61,573 bases of DNA from Cognatiyoonia sp965661665. Its GTDB lineage: Bacteria; Pseudomonadota; Alphaproteobacteria; Rhodobacterales; Rhodobacteraceae. Below, piece by piece: positions 42,007 through 50,522 of the stretch. The notes beneath the pieces were generated by a model. The model had not been told where the DNA came from, made no database searches, and worked only from the letters and a program-made list of their open reading frames with translations. Positions within the stretch are counted from its first letter, which is position 1. Each line of letters opens with the position of its first letter. A program made the position numbers and the translations under genes. The DNA lies in contig NZ_CBFIEO010000017.1 in assembly GCF_965661665.1 (NCBI RefSeq), positions 1 to 61,573 on the forward strand, written 5' to 3'.

Positions 42007-42839
42007 CAGCGCCGCTCCTGCGACTGGCGCGCCATCAGGTAATCCGCGTAACGGGTGGCAGGAATCGTCACGACCAAAAAGATGATCGCTGCCCCAACAT
42101 AGGGCGTGAAATTGGCCAAAAGCGATTTGAACACGCCCGCCTGCCTGAAAATCTCAACCGGCCCAATGAAGCTGAGGAGCGAGACATCTTTTTGCAAGGC
42201 GATCAGCATATTCATTTGGCTGGGCACCACGTTGCGGATCGCCTGCGGCAATACAACATCACGCATCATCTGACGTTCTGACAGACCCAGCGACAATGCC
42301 GCGGACCGTTGGCTGTAGTGCACGCTGTCGATGCCGGAGCGGAAGATTTCAGCGACATAGGCCGAATAGGTCAGGATCAGCGCAAGCGATCCCCAGATAT
42401 AGGGGGAGTTCCACGGGCGCGGCAAACCCAGTCCCGGTATGCCGAAGCCGATCAGATAGACGGTCAAAATCACCGGCACGCCACGGAAGACATCCGTAAA
42501 CACCACACCAAAGATGCGCAGCGGAAAAAGGGCGGGCGATTTCACGTCGCGTGCCAAGGCAATCAGCAACCCAAGGATCGCAATCGCAGGGGCCGACCAC
42601 GCAAAGATCATCACGTTGATCTTGAAAGCCTCAAGCAACTTCGGAAAAGACTTCGCCAAGACATCCCAATTGAAAAAGCTTTTCTGAACTTTCTCCCACC
42701 CTGGCGTCATCGGCACAAAGATAATCAGCGCCAGAACCACCAACACCGTACTAACGCTGGCAATGATCAGCGATCGACGGAGTTGGTGGTGTTCATAGCG
42801 CTCGCGGCGAGTCAGCCCCGCCGCTTTTGGGTCAGCCAT
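42006..42839 (-). CDS. Polar amino acid ABC transporter permease
   Basis: This 277-residue HisM/GlnP-type permease has a cytoplasmic basic N-terminus, five or six hydrophobic helices, and the characteristic coupling loop AALSLGLSERQMMRDVVLPQ and AIRNVVPSQMN. Only one permease gene is present, so it probably works as a homodimer. It lies one base after the binding-protein gene. Confidence 0.9.
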   Translation of the reverse strand: MADPKAAGLTRRERYEHHQLRRSLIIASVSTVLVVLALIIFVPMTPGWEKVQKSFFNWDVLAKSFPKLLEAFKINVMIFAWSAPAIAILGLLIALARDVKSPALFPLRIFGVVFTDVFRGVPVILTVYLIGFGIPGLGLPRPWNSPYIWGSLALILTYSAYVAEIFRSGIDSVHYSQRSAALSLGLSERQMMRDVVLPQAIRNVVPSQMNMLIALQKDVSLLSFIGPVEIFRQAGVFKSLLANFTPYVGAAIIFLVVTIPATRYADYLMARQSQERR

Positions 42840-42840
42840 A

Positions 42841-43653
42841 CTACTTGATCAGCGGCACACCGGTGGTGTCTTGCAACCATTCCGCCTCGATCGCAGCCAA
42901 GGTACCGCCTTCGGTCAAAGCGGCCAGCGCCTCATCCACGCATGCTTTCAACGGGTTGCCTTCTTCCATCAGCATGCCGAACTGATCAGGGTTGTCGCCG
43001 GAATCCGCTGGGAACTGGCCTATGACCTTTGACCCTTCGATCATCACCGCACTCAGGAACAGTGCTGTCGGCAAGTCAAAAAGTGCCGCATCGATTTGGT
43101 TTGCCGTCATTGCAGCGTTCACGTCCGCATTGTCACCATAAAGCAGCAGGTCGCTATCTGGCTGAATCACATCGTTGAGCTTCGCCACCGCAGTGGTTGA
43201 CCCAACCGCGCCCCACTTCAGGCCTTTCAAGGCCTCCAAGGTTGGCATTGTTTCAACAGCACCGGGGCTGACCAGCACGGCCATCGGCGCGCTGTAATAA
43301 GGGGCTGAGAAGTCAACAACTTCGTCACGTTCAGCGGTGATCGAATACTGCTGCATGTTCATATCGAAATTCTTGGCACCCGGTTGGATCGCCTCATCAA
43401 AGGATGAGCGCACCCAAACCACGTCTTCTGCAGCAAAGCCCATTTCGGCTGCCACGGCATAGGCCACAGCCGCCTCAAACCCCTGCCCGCTTTCAGGCGC
43501 ATCGTCCATCACCCAAGGATAGTAAGCCGGATTGCCCGTTGCGATGGTGAGCGTGCCTTCGGTCAGCGTCTTACCAGCCGCGCAGTGCCCGCCAGCGAAA
43601 GCCGATGTGGCCAAAGCAGTGGTCGCCAGTGCGAGTACAATAGCTTTTGTCAT
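42841..43653 (-). CDS. Polar amino acid ABC transporter binding protein
   Basis: This 270-residue family 3 binding protein has a Sec signal peptide (MTKAIVLALATTALATSAFA) and mature motifs typical of the family: TIATGNPAYYPWVMDD, FDMNMQQYSITAERDEVVDF and SAPYYSAPMAVLV. The amino acid bound cannot be told from sequence. The start is set at MTKAIVL; ten upstream codons do not look like a signal peptide. Confidence 0.9.
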   Translation of the reverse strand: MTKAIVLALATTALATSAFAGGHCAAGKTLTEGTLTIATGNPAYYPWVMDDAPESGQGFEAAVAYAVAAEMGFAAEDVVWVRSSFDEAIQPGAKNFDMNMQQYSITAERDEVVDFSAPYYSAPMAVLVSPGAVETMPTLEALKGLKWGAVGSTTAVAKLNDVIQPDSDLLLYGDNADVNAAMTANQIDAALFDLPTALFLSAVMIEGSKVIGQFPADSGDNPDQFGMLMEEGNPLKACVDEALAALTEGGTLAAIEAEWLQDTTGVPLIK

Positions 43654-43734
43654 GATGTCGATCCTCTTTATCCTAGTCGCCAAAAGTCTATGGCGGGTCC
43701 GTGAGGGAGTCTAGGGCCAGAGGATCAACGCAAT

Positions 43735-43842
43735 TTAAGAGCGGTGGGGCTTCTCACGCAGATACTCTGTCCAGCATGGGACAGGCTCTACCTTCAGGAA
43801 AGTCTTGAGACGTGAAGTGAGGGATTTGAGGAGTGCAGACAT
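43735..43842 (-). CDS. Possible 35-residue basic peptide, or relic
   Basis: ATG at 43842 with GGAG about eight bases upstream opens MSALLKSLTSRLKTFLKVEP and ends REKPHRS. The frame is also open upstream to 44055. The first 20 residues could form an amphipathic helix. I recognise no family. The 889-base stretch 43654-44542 holds only this, the interrupted gene at 43955-44295, an assembly gap and terminators. Confidence 0.25.
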   Translation of the reverse strand: MSALLKSLTSRLKTFLKVEPVPCWTEYLREKPHRS

Positions 43843-43954
43843 GACGCGGCTCCATTCGTTCAGCGGTTGTTGCCTGCGCTTTACGCCTGTCTTGGCGGGG
43901 TGTACACCACCGTTTTTTGCATAGCCGGTTTGCGTGGCTTGGGAACAACCCAAG

Positions 43955-44295
43955 CTATTCACAGATATTTTCAGCGATAAAGCAGTTGTTCCCAATGCAA
44001 AAACCCCAACCTTCGGCCTTGACCTCTTGCGAGCGTTCGCCAAACTCTGCGTCAATCACAACAACATCTTGGATCTTATCAAACCGGAAGATCCGCTTTG
44101 NNNNNNNNNNGATTCGTAGTCCTGCCCGCTGGTACACCCCTTCAACTGCCAACAATGAAGGTAAAGCTGCCCGTTGTTGCCAAGCCCCACCTGATACACG
44201 TCAACGATTCGCGGCTCGCAGCCTTTAAGCTGGTTCAGGCGAGGACGAGGAGTGATTTTTTTATGCTGGCGCTTTCGATATCGTGGTTTCTTCAA
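43955..44295 (-). CDS. Uncharacterised protein interrupted by assembly gap
   Basis: The upstream part (from ATG 44295) reads through VDVYQVGLGNNGQLYLHCWQ to CTSGQDYE and runs into the N gap. Beyond the gap, another frame continues with KRIFRFDKIQDVVVIDAEFG and ends FIAENICE. Together they resemble one small protein of about 110 residues with a WYL-like beta-rich pattern. Because the gap length is nominal, the apparent change of frame is not evidence of a real frameshift. The family assignment is a guess. Confidence 0.35.
44101..44110. other. Assembly gap (ten N)
   Basis: Ten undetermined bases, probably a scaffold join of nominal length. The order and distance of the flanking sequence are less certain here. 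Confidence 0.95.
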
Positions 44296-44442
44296 AGGTT
44301 AAGGTTTGAAACCACCCATGGCCAGAATTGTTTCAGTCAAGGGCATTTAACTTTTTCTCGGCCACCTCGAATGGAATGCACCATTTGGCTTGGCAAGCAA
44401 GATACACATCCGCGACCTGTTAGCAGATCGATACATACAAAA

Positions 44443-44466
44443 AGCCCCGCAGTTTTCTGCGGGGCT
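44443..44466 (-). terminator. Terminator of the spc ribosomal operon
   Basis: AGCCCCGCAG pairs with CTGCGGGGCT around a TTTT loop (AAAA on the transcript). On the minus strand TTTTTGT follows. It ends the rpmC-rpmD transcription unit about 75 bases after rpmD. Confidence 0.93.
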
Positions 44467-44509
44467 CTAGTAATTTGAATGAGCCGGGGCTCCGCAAGTT
44501 CGACGCTCA

Positions 44510-44530
44510 AATAGGTCCACTGGACCTATT
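44510..44530. repeat. 21-bp perfect palindrome with AATAGGTCCA arms
   Basis: AATAGGTCCA and TGGACCTATT flank a single C, 13 bases after the rpmD stop. It is too tight for a good hairpin at the centre but may fold with a small loop. It could be a protein-binding site, an insertion-sequence target or an extra 3' processing signal. Confidence 0.45.
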
Positions 44531-44542
44531 TTCAGTCGCGTC

Positions 44543-44731
44543 TCACCCCTTCTCGTCGATGATCTTGACGAGGTGCGGAATGCTGTCGACCATGCCGCGG
44601 ACACTTGGTGTGTCTTCCAGCTCGCGCTCACGGTTCATCTTGTTCAGGCCGAGACCAACGAGCGTTGCGCGCTGTTTGGCTGGGCGGCGGATCGGGGAGC
44701 CGATCTGTTTGACGACGATTGTTTTTGCCAT
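44543..44731 (-). CDS. rpmD: 50S ribosomal protein L30
   Basis: This 62-residue protein has the family core KTIVVKQIGSPIRRPAKQRA and LGLNKMNRERELEDTPSVRG. It is the last gene of the spc-type unit in this window, 13 bases after rpsE. The usual next genes rplO and secY are not here, and a terminator follows. Confidence 0.97.
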   Translation of the reverse strand: MAKTIVVKQIGSPIRRPAKQRATLVGLGLNKMNRERELEDTPSVRGMVDSIPHLVKIIDEKG

Positions 44732-44744
44732 TGCTCAAATCTCC

Positions 44745-45323
44745 TTAGGCGTCAGCAGCAGGCGCTTCGGCCTCGGCAGCAGGCGCTGCCTCTTTGTTCA
44801 GGATCTCAGCCACTTTTTTACCACGACGCTGTGCGACGTTGCGTGGGCTCTGAGATTTGGTCAGGCCGTCGATGGTTGCACGGATCATGTTGTATGGGTT
44901 GGCAGATCCGACGGATTTGGACACAACATCCTGTACGCCGAGCATCTCAAAAACGGCACGCATTGGACCACCCGCGATGATCCCTGTACCGACTGGCGCT
45001 GTGCGCATAATGACTTTACCCGCACCGTGACGCCCTTCGATGTCGTGGTGCAATGTGCGGCCGTCGCGCAGGGGTACGCGGACCATCTGACGCTTGGCTT
45101 GTTCTGTCGCCTTGCGGATCGCCTCAGGCACCTCTTTCGCTTTACCTTTGCCGAATCCGACTCGACCTTTCTGGTCACCGACAACGACGAGGGCTGCGAA
45201 GCCGAAGTTCTTACCACCCTTTGTGGTCTTGGACACCCGGTTGATAGCGACTAGGCGGTCTGCAAACTCAGGCGCTTGCTCTTCACGATTGCGGCCCCGG
45301 CCGCGGTTTTCACGTTCTGCCAT
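44745..45323 (-). CDS. rpsE: 30S ribosomal protein S5
   Basis: This 192-residue protein has the S5 N-terminal double-stranded RNA-binding fold (FADRLVAINRVSKTTKGGKN) and the C-terminal S5 domain (VMRTAPVGTGIIAGGPMRAV). It ends in an Ala/Glu-rich tail (AAPAAEAEAPAADA) longer than in E. coli (167 residues). It contributes to decoding accuracy on the 30S subunit. A 113-base gap separates it from rplR. Confidence 0.97.
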   Translation of the reverse strand: MAERENRGRGRNREEQAPEFADRLVAINRVSKTTKGGKNFGFAALVVVGDQKGRVGFGKGKAKEVPEAIRKATEQAKRQMVRVPLRDGRTLHHDIEGRHGAGKVIMRTAPVGTGIIAGGPMRAVFEMLGVQDVVSKSVGSANPYNMIRATIDGLTKSQSPRNVAQRRGKKVAEILNKEAAPAAEAEAPAADA

Positions 45324-45436
45324 TCCTGGCGTCCTTTCTATATTGGCCTTGCGGCCTGTTGTTCCGATCGCAGTGAGGGATCACACCCTCCCCGATCATC
45401 GAGGGCGCGAACCACTGGTCCGCGCCCTTCAACGGT

Positions 45437-45802
45437 TTAGAGTTTCAAACCACCTTCACGGGCAGCGTCAGCCAAAGCCTTGACCTTACCGTGAAAGAGA
45501 AAGCCGCCGCGGTCAAAATACGCAACTTCGACGCCTGCTTTCTTCGCACGCTCTGCAATGGCAGCGCCCACTTTGGAAGCAGCTTCGATATTGTTTTTGC
45601 CGACAACGCCTAGTGCCTTCTCTTGAGAAGACGCGGAGGCGATTGTTACACCATTCGTATCGTCGATCAGCTGAACGCTGATGTTCTTGTTAGAACGGTG
45701 CACGGACAAACGCGGACGACCCACGTTTGCAGTGACTTTCTTGAGTTTGTTCCGAACGCGCAGACGGCGCTTAAGGAACAGTGTTCGCTTAGAATTTGCC
45801 AT
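45437..45802 (-). CDS. rplR: 50S ribosomal protein L18
   Basis: This 121-residue 5S rRNA-binding protein has a basic N-terminus (KRTLFLKRRLRVRNKLKK) and the conserved RLSVHRSNKNISVQLIDD, ending AREGGLKL. It lies 12 bases after rplF. Confidence 0.97.
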   Translation of the reverse strand: MANSKRTLFLKRRLRVRNKLKKVTANVGRPRLSVHRSNKNISVQLIDDTNGVTIASASSQEKALGVVGKNNIEAASKVGAAIAERAKKAGVEVAYFDRGGFLFHGKVKALADAAREGGLKL

Positions 45803-45814
45803 ATCTTACGGTCC

Positions 45815-46348
45815 TTACTTCTTCTTGCCTTCTTTGCGGAAGATGTATTCGTCCTTGTACTTGATGCCTTTACCTTTGTAGGGCTCTGGCTTACGCCATT
45901 CGCGGATGTTTGCCGCAACCTGGCCAACAAGCTGTTGGTCGATACCTTCCACAGTGATTTCAGTTGGCTTGGCAGCTGTCACTGTCACGCCTGCTGGAAC
46001 CTCGAAGTTCACGTCGTGTGAGTAGCCTAGAGACAGCTTCAGGGTGTTGCCCTGCATCTGTGCACGGTAACCAACACCGTTGATCTCAAGCTCTTTCTTG
46101 AAACCATCAGTGACACCGACAACCAAGTTCTGAACCTGCGTGCGGGACATACCCCACTGCTGGCGTGCGCGCTTGGATTTGCCGCGTGGGTCAACTTTGA
46201 CCGCGTTTTCTTCGACTGTGATTGTCACATCGTCAGTTGCTGTGAAGCTGCGGGTACCTTTCGGACCTTTCACTTCGATCGTCTGACCGGAGACTGATGC
46301 TGTCACACCAGAGGGCAGGTCGACCGGTTTTTTACCAATACGAGACAT
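45815..46348 (-). CDS. rplF: 50S ribosomal protein L6
   Basis: This 177-residue protein of two L6 domains starts SRIGKKPVDLPSGVTASV and ends with PEPYKGKGIKYKDEYIFRKE. It lies near the factor-binding site of the 50S subunit. The start is set at the conserved MSRIGKKPV; an upstream 22-codon extension overlaps rpsH and is discounted. Confidence 0.97.
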   Translation of the reverse strand: MSRIGKKPVDLPSGVTASVSGQTIEVKGPKGTRSFTATDDVTITVEENAVKVDPRGKSKRARQQWGMSRTQVQNLVVGVTDGFKKELEINGVGYRAQMQGNTLKLSLGYSHDVNFEVPAGVTVTAAKPTEITVEGIDQQLVGQVAANIREWRKPEPYKGKGIKYKDEYIFRKEGKKK

Positions 46349-46358
46349 GGTAGCCCCC

Positions 46359-46751
46359 TTAGAAGATTGTGCAGAGCACTTCGCCGCCAACGTTGGCCGC
46401 ACGTGCTTTTGCATCAGACATCACACCTTTGGAGGTGGAGACAATCGACACGCCCAAGCCCTGACGGACTTCTGGGATGTCATTGGCGCCAAGGTACACG
46501 CGACGGCCAGGCTTTGAGACCCGCTTGAGTTCGCGAATAACTGGAACACCTTCATGGTACTTCAGTTCGATGCGCAGGGCTGGGTGACCATCCTTGCCAT
46601 CTACTTGCTCGTAGCCGCGTATGTAGCCTTCGTCGGCCAGAACGTCGAGAACACGTGCGCGCAGTTTGGACGCAGGTGTTTCCACGTCAGATTTGCCCCG
46701 CAAGTGGCTATTGCGGATACGTGTGAGCATATCACCGATAGGATCGTTCAT
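46359..46751 (-). CDS. rpsH: 30S ribosomal protein S8
   Basis: This 130-residue protein starts NDPIGDMLTRIRNSHLRGKS and ends with the conserved VSTSKGVMSDAKARAANVGG block. S8 binds 16S rRNA helix 21 and in enterobacteria represses the spc operon by binding near rplE. No such site was identified here. Confidence 0.97.
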   Translation of the reverse strand: MNDPIGDMLTRIRNSHLRGKSDVETPASKLRARVLDVLADEGYIRGYEQVDGKDGHPALRIELKYHEGVPVIRELKRVSKPGRRVYLGANDIPEVRQGLGVSIVSTSKGVMSDAKARAANVGGEVLCTIF

Positions 46752-46764
46752 AATTTACTCTCCC

Positions 46765-47070
46765 TTACCAGCTTGACTTGACCATGCCAGGAATCTCACC
46801 GTTGGAACCAAGGTCCCGCAGGGCGATCCGGCTGATCTTCAGTTTACGGTAGTAGGCGTGTGGACGCCCGGTGAGCTGACAACGGTTGTGAAGACGCGTT
46901 GCAGAAGAGTTGCGAGGCAGTTTTGCCAATTCAAGGCTGGCCTTGAAACGCTGTTCTACAGGCTTCTCTTGGTCGTTGATGATTGCCTTCAACGCGGCAC
47001 GCTTTTCAGCATACTTAGCGACGAGGCGTTCGCGCTTTTTCTCGCGCTCGATCATGGATTTTTTAGCCAT
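46765..47070 (-). CDS. rpsN: 30S ribosomal protein S14, zinc-free long form
   Basis: This 101-residue protein is of the long type without CxxC pairs (C-terminal block RCQLTGRPHAYYRKLKISRI then ALRDLGSNGEIPGMVKSSW). It lies between rplE and rpsH as expected. Confidence 0.97.
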   Translation of the reverse strand: MAKKSMIEREKKRERLVAKYAEKRAALKAIINDQEKPVEQRFKASLELAKLPRNSSATRLHNRCQLTGRPHAYYRKLKISRIALRDLGSNGEIPGMVKSSW

Positions 47071-47090
47071 ATCTGTTTCTCCTCGAACGC

Positions 47091-47654
47091 TTAGCTGTTA
47101 AACGGCATGTTGAAATGCTTCAACAGGCTCTTCGCTTCAGCGTCGGTTGATGCGTTAGTGCAGATCACGATGTCCATGCCCCAGTTCTCATCGATCTTGT
47201 CGAAGTCGATCTCTGGGAAGACGAGGTGCTCTTTGATGCCCATGGCGTAGTTGCCGCGACCATCGAAGGATTTGCCGGACACGCCGCGGAAGTCACGAAT
47301 ACGTGGCATGGCGATGGTGATCAAACGCTCCAAGAATTCGTACATCCGGTCGCCGCGCAGGGTCACTTTCGCGCCCAGTGGCATACCTTCACGCACCCGG
47401 AAGCCCGCGATGGATTTGGATGCGCGTGTTGTCAGCGCCTTTTGACCTGCAATCGCTGTCAGATCTTCAACGGCGGATTTTGCTTTCTTGCTGTCTTTGA
47501 CAGCTTCTGCGCCACAACCGATGTTGAGAACGATCTTTTCAAGCTTTGGGATCTGCATGTCGTTCTTGTAAGAGAACTCTTCCTTTAGAACGGCGCGGAT
47601 CTTGTCCGTGTATTCGCTCTTCAAGCGGGGGGTGTAGTTTGCTGAATCAAGCAT
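47091..47654 (-). CDS. rplE: 50S ribosomal protein L5
   Basis: This 187-residue 5S rRNA-binding protein has RLKSEYTDKIRAVLKEEFSY at the N-terminus, RVREGMPLGAKVTLRGDRMY and the C-terminal MDIVICTNASTDAEAKSLLK. Its start shares one base with the rplX stop (translational coupling). Confidence 0.97.
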   Translation of the reverse strand: MLDSANYTPRLKSEYTDKIRAVLKEEFSYKNDMQIPKLEKIVLNIGCGAEAVKDSKKAKSAVEDLTAIAGQKALTTRASKSIAGFRVREGMPLGAKVTLRGDRMYEFLERLITIAMPRIRDFRGVSGKSFDGRGNYAMGIKEHLVFPEIDFDKIDENWGMDIVICTNASTDAEAKSLLKHFNMPFNS

Positions 47655-47959
47655 TAGATCGCATCCCCTGTTGTCTTGGCGAAGCGGACCTTCTTGTCGC
47701 CATCCATGCGGAAGCCAACGCGGGAAGGTTTGCCGTTCTTGTCGACAATCGCCAGGTTGCTAAGGTCAATCGGCATCGCCTGCGGCGTGCGACCACCCTG
47801 AGAGTTCTGTGTTTGCTTCTGGTGACGGATCGCGATGTTCACGCCATCCACAATCGCCTTGCCAGCCTTTGGATTGACAGAAGCGATCGTGCCCTTCTTG
47901 CCTTTGTCCTTACCAGCCAGAACGACAACTTCATCACCTTTACGGAGTTTCGCAGCCAT
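47654..47959 (-). CDS. rplX: 50S ribosomal protein L24
   Basis: This 101-residue protein has an N-terminal KOW motif (RKGDEVVVLAGKDKGKKGTI) and the conserved PIDLSNLAIVD segment. It is an early assembly initiator of the 50S subunit, two bases after rplN. Confidence 0.97.
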   Translation of the reverse strand: MAAKLRKGDEVVVLAGKDKGKKGTIASVNPKAGKAIVDGVNIAIRHQKQTQNSQGGRTPQAMPIDLSNLAIVDKNGKPSRVGFRMDGDKKVRFAKTTGDAI

Positions 47960-47961
47960 GG

Positions 47962-48330
47962 TTACAGCACCTCCGGAGCGAGTGAGATGATTTTCATGAA
48001 GTTCTTACCGCGCAATTCACGCACAACTGGGCCAAAGATACGTGTACCAATCGGCTCGTTGTTGTTGTTGAGGATCACCGCCGCGTTTTTGTCAAAACGA
48101 ATGGACGTGCCGTCTTCGCGACGAACTTCTTTTGCAGTGCGCACGACGACGGCTTTACGCACGTCCCCTTTTTTCACGCGACCGCGTGGAATGGCTTCCT
48201 TCACCGATACGACAATAATGTCACCGACACTCGCGTACCGACGGTGGGAACCACCCAGAACCTTGATGCACTGAACACGGCGTGCGCCGCTGTTATCAGC
48301 AACATCCAGATTGGTCTGCATCTGGATCAT
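47962..48330 (-). CDS. rplN: 50S ribosomal protein L14
   Basis: This 122-residue, nearly invariant protein starts MIQMQTNLDVADNSGARRVQ and ends ELRGKNFMKIISLAPEVL. It lies 80 bases after rpsQ, the largest gap in this part of the unit. Confidence 0.98.
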   Translation of the reverse strand: MIQMQTNLDVADNSGARRVQCIKVLGGSHRRYASVGDIIVVSVKEAIPRGRVKKGDVRKAVVVRTAKEVRREDGTSIRFDKNAAVILNNNNEPIGTRIFGPVVRELRGKNFMKIISLAPEVL

Positions 48331-48410
48331 TTGGTTTCCTTCCGACCTATGGGGTATGTCCCGATTTCTGTCCGGGGCCCCAGGGTTTCGATTAAACTGG
48401 AGTCAGCGCC

Positions 48411-48641
48411 TTAGGAGGCGATAACCTCCCAGCGTTTGGTTTTCGACTTTGGTGCACATTCCTGAATGCGGACTTTGTCACCAACGTTGAATGCGTTATT
48501 CTCGTCGTGAGCGCGATACTTCTTCGACTTACGAACAGTTTTCGCCAGCAGCGGGTGCTTGAAGCGGCGTTCGACCAGAACAGTCACAGTTTGTTGGTTC
48601 TGGTTGGATGTCACAACACCCTGCAGGATACGCTTAGGCAT
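48411..48641 (-). CDS. rpsQ: 30S ribosomal protein S17
   Basis: This 76-residue OB-fold protein has MPKRILQGVVTSNQNQQTVT and the conserved KHPLLAKTVRKSKKYRAHDE, then RIQECAPKSKTKRWEV. It lies four bases after rpmC. Confidence 0.97.
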   Translation of the reverse strand: MPKRILQGVVTSNQNQQTVTVLVERRFKHPLLAKTVRKSKKYRAHDENNAFNVGDKVRIQECAPKSKTKRWEVIAS

Positions 48642-48645
48642 ACTA

Positions 48646-48852
48646 TTAAGCCTCCTTCGCGGCCGCTGCGGCCTTTTCGTTCAAGATTGTCTTCACACGC
48701 GCCGCATTGCGACGTGCGTTGCGCATCCCGGCTGTATTCTCCATCTGACCTGTCGCTTGCTGGAAGCGCAGGTTGAAGGATTCTTTTTTCAGATTTGCCA
48801 GCTCATCACGAAGCTGATCGGGAGTTTTCTCCCGCAGTTCCTTGGCGTCCAT
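48646..48852 (-). CDS. rpmC: 50S ribosomal protein L29
   Basis: This 68-residue two-helix protein (MDAKELREKTPDQLRDELAN, then KESFNLRFQQATGQMENTAG) lies near the polypeptide exit tunnel. It is now the first gene of its transcription unit, because 1.9 kb of unrelated DNA separates it from rplP. Its own promoter is at 48932-48960. Confidence 0.97.
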   Translation of the reverse strand: MDAKELREKTPDQLRDELANLKKESFNLRFQQATGQMENTAGMRNARRNAARVKTILNEKAAAAAKEA

Positions 48853-48931
48853 CGCCCTTTTCCTTTCAACATCACTGGCAGGCCCTTCGGAAGGTCACCT
48901 GGTTCCCAGTGGAGTGGTACCGAGGTGCGCC

Positions 48932-48960
48932 GTATAGGAGGGTTTGGGGGATGTGGCAAG
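48932..48960 (-). promoter_or_regulatory. Promoter of the rpmC-rpmD unit
   Basis: On the minus strand CTTGCC (48960-48955) and CTATAC (48937-48932) are separated by 17 bases, a good alphaproteobacterial housekeeping promoter about 80 bases before rpmC. The element and even the spacer (ACATCCCCCAAACCCTC) closely resemble the promoter at 53492-53520. Confidence 0.8.
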
Positions 48961-49045
48961 GGGATTGTTACCTTTGCGAAAAGAAAACACCTTTTTGGCG
49001 ATAAGCCTACGATACATAAACCATCAGAACGAAAAATCGCATCCA

Positions 49046-49552
49046 ATGACCAAAAATAATGACTACGCTAGACAGCCTGATACGAACCCAATTGATATAG
49101 AGGAACTTTACCAACATTACGTTGCGAGAATTGTGAAGGAATTAGAGACGTCCCGAGCTAGAGTATCGCGATTTTTCCTTTTCAATGGAATTCTCCTGTC
49201 GGCTATCGCTTTGTTTGGCGATCTCGATAAAAATGATCCTTTGAGTTGGCTCTTGCTACTACTATGACCAATTGCGGGTATCGTTTCCTCCTTTACCGTC
49301 GAGGATAGTTTGAAAGCTTCACAAGCGACTCGCGATGAAATCAACGCTTTTTGGAGGCAGCAAGGACGGACTGACGACTTCCCACCATTCTATGCCAGTC
49401 AACAAGCTAGCGACCAAGGGCGAAAATCTTTGAACCGCTTGCCGCTAACAATTCGTTGCCTTTGGACATTATTGCTTATCGGCGTCGTGGCAATGTTGCT
49501 GCCATTGGATTGCTTGGAATTGTTCATGCGGCATTGCCTTACGAACAACTGA
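49046..49552 (+). pseudogene. Membrane protein of unknown function with premature stop
   Basis: From ATG at 49046 the frame gives IEELYQHYVARIVKELETSR, a first hydrophobic segment (FFLFNGILLSAIALF) and PLSWLLLLL. A TGA follows at 49265-49267. The same frame continues PIAGIVSSFTVEDSLKASQA and ends with a last transmembrane segment (WTLLLIGVVAMLLPLDCL). One stop thus divides an otherwise coherent 168-codon gene; TGG to TGA would explain it. No family is recognised. It is inserted between rplP and rpmC on the opposite strand, and its base composition is more AT-rich than its neighbours, suggesting later acquisition. Confidence 0.6.
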
Positions 49553-49633
49553 GTTAGACGGAACTATATAGGTGCACAGCATTGAAGATCGAATTTCTCG
49601 CATTGCCAATGATCATAGATTAAGCATGTAGAC

Positions 49634-50251
49634 ATGACCTCTACATCCCTCTTCTCCACCCGCCTTTATCACGCCAAACTCAACGATCACGGCGCCATCG
49701 ATCCTGATGAGCTGACCGCCAACTGCTATGGCATTGCGGAGGATGACGAGGCGGGGCATGAGTGGTGCGAGCGGGAGGGGTTTCCGGGGTATACGTCTTA
49801 TGCCTCCCTCACCGACCTGCCGTGGCGGTCGCCGATTTTTGCAGATGTGGTCAAGGCGCTCGACGCGCATGTGGCGGCGTTTGCCAAGGATTGCGCGTTT
49901 GATCTGGGCGACAAGGAGCTGATGCTGGAGGATATCTGGATCAACATCCTGCCCCCCGGTGGTATTCACACCGGCCATATTCACCCGCATTCGGTGATCT
50001 CGGGCACCACTTATGTGGCCCTGCCCGAAGGCTCCGCCGCGATCAAATACGAAGACCCGCGCCTCCCCATGATGATGGCCGCCCCACCCCGCCTGAAAGA
50101 CGCGCCCGAAGAGTTGCGCCAGTTCATCTATGTCAAACCAGTAGTGGGGGATGTGCTGCTCTGGGAAAGCTGGCTGAGGCATGAGGTGCCGATGAACGAG
50201 GCGGAAGAGGACGACCGCATTTCGATCAGCTTTAATTATAGCTGGGGGTGA
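49634..50251 (+). CDS. TIGR02466 family 2OG-Fe(II) oxygenase-like protein
   Basis: This 205-residue protein of the TIGR02466 family has the double-stranded beta-helix signs of 2-oxoglutarate/Fe(II) oxygenases: His in GHIHPHSVISGTTYVALPEG, a distal His in LWESWLRHEVPMNEAEED and Arg in RISISFNYSWG. The substrate is unknown. It lies inside the ribosomal gene block but on the opposite strand. Confidence 0.8.
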   Translation: MTSTSLFSTRLYHAKLNDHGAIDPDELTANCYGIAEDDEAGHEWCEREGFPGYTSYASLTDLPWRSPIFADVVKALDAHVAAFAKDCAFDLGDKELMLEDIWINILPPGGIHTGHIHPHSVISGTTYVALPEGSAAIKYEDPRLPMMMAAPPRLKDAPEELRQFIYVKPVVGDVLLWESWLRHEVPMNEAEEDDRISISFNYSWG

Positions 50252-50315
50252 CCTTGCTTTTGCGCATGAGAGCAACGCGCTGATTGCGTCCGGATCGAGC
50301 CGAAGGCGCCGGACC

Positions 50316-50442
50316 AACACCTGCACGTCCCGGCGGGCTGGTGTTTTGGGCGCTGTCGGTATCAGAAATTCTGCGGAATGTTTTTGGTTGCCATTAAGTT
50401 CTGTCGAATGGATGTGGAGACACCATCCCACGGGCGGGAGTT
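50316..50442. repeat. 127-bp MITE-like element, copy 2
   Basis: It begins AACACCTGCACGT and ends ACGGGCGGGAGTT, degenerate forms of the 13-bp terminal inverted repeats of copy 1 at 21344-21470. Its first 30 bases match the inverse of copy 1 at 27 of 30 positions, and the total length is the same. The terminal repeats are less perfect here, so this copy may be older. Confidence 0.75.
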
Positions 50443-50522
50443 GGCCTGGCTTCAGGCAGCACGCGGACCTCAGGGGTGGGTACGAAGCAGCTTCCCCTCG
50501 GGGGGAGGGTGAGGGCCGTCTT

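Noticed and set aside
44443..44530. A tRNA or small RNA gene after rpmD
   Set aside because: The structure is explained by a terminator and a separate short palindrome. No cloverleaf can be drawn.
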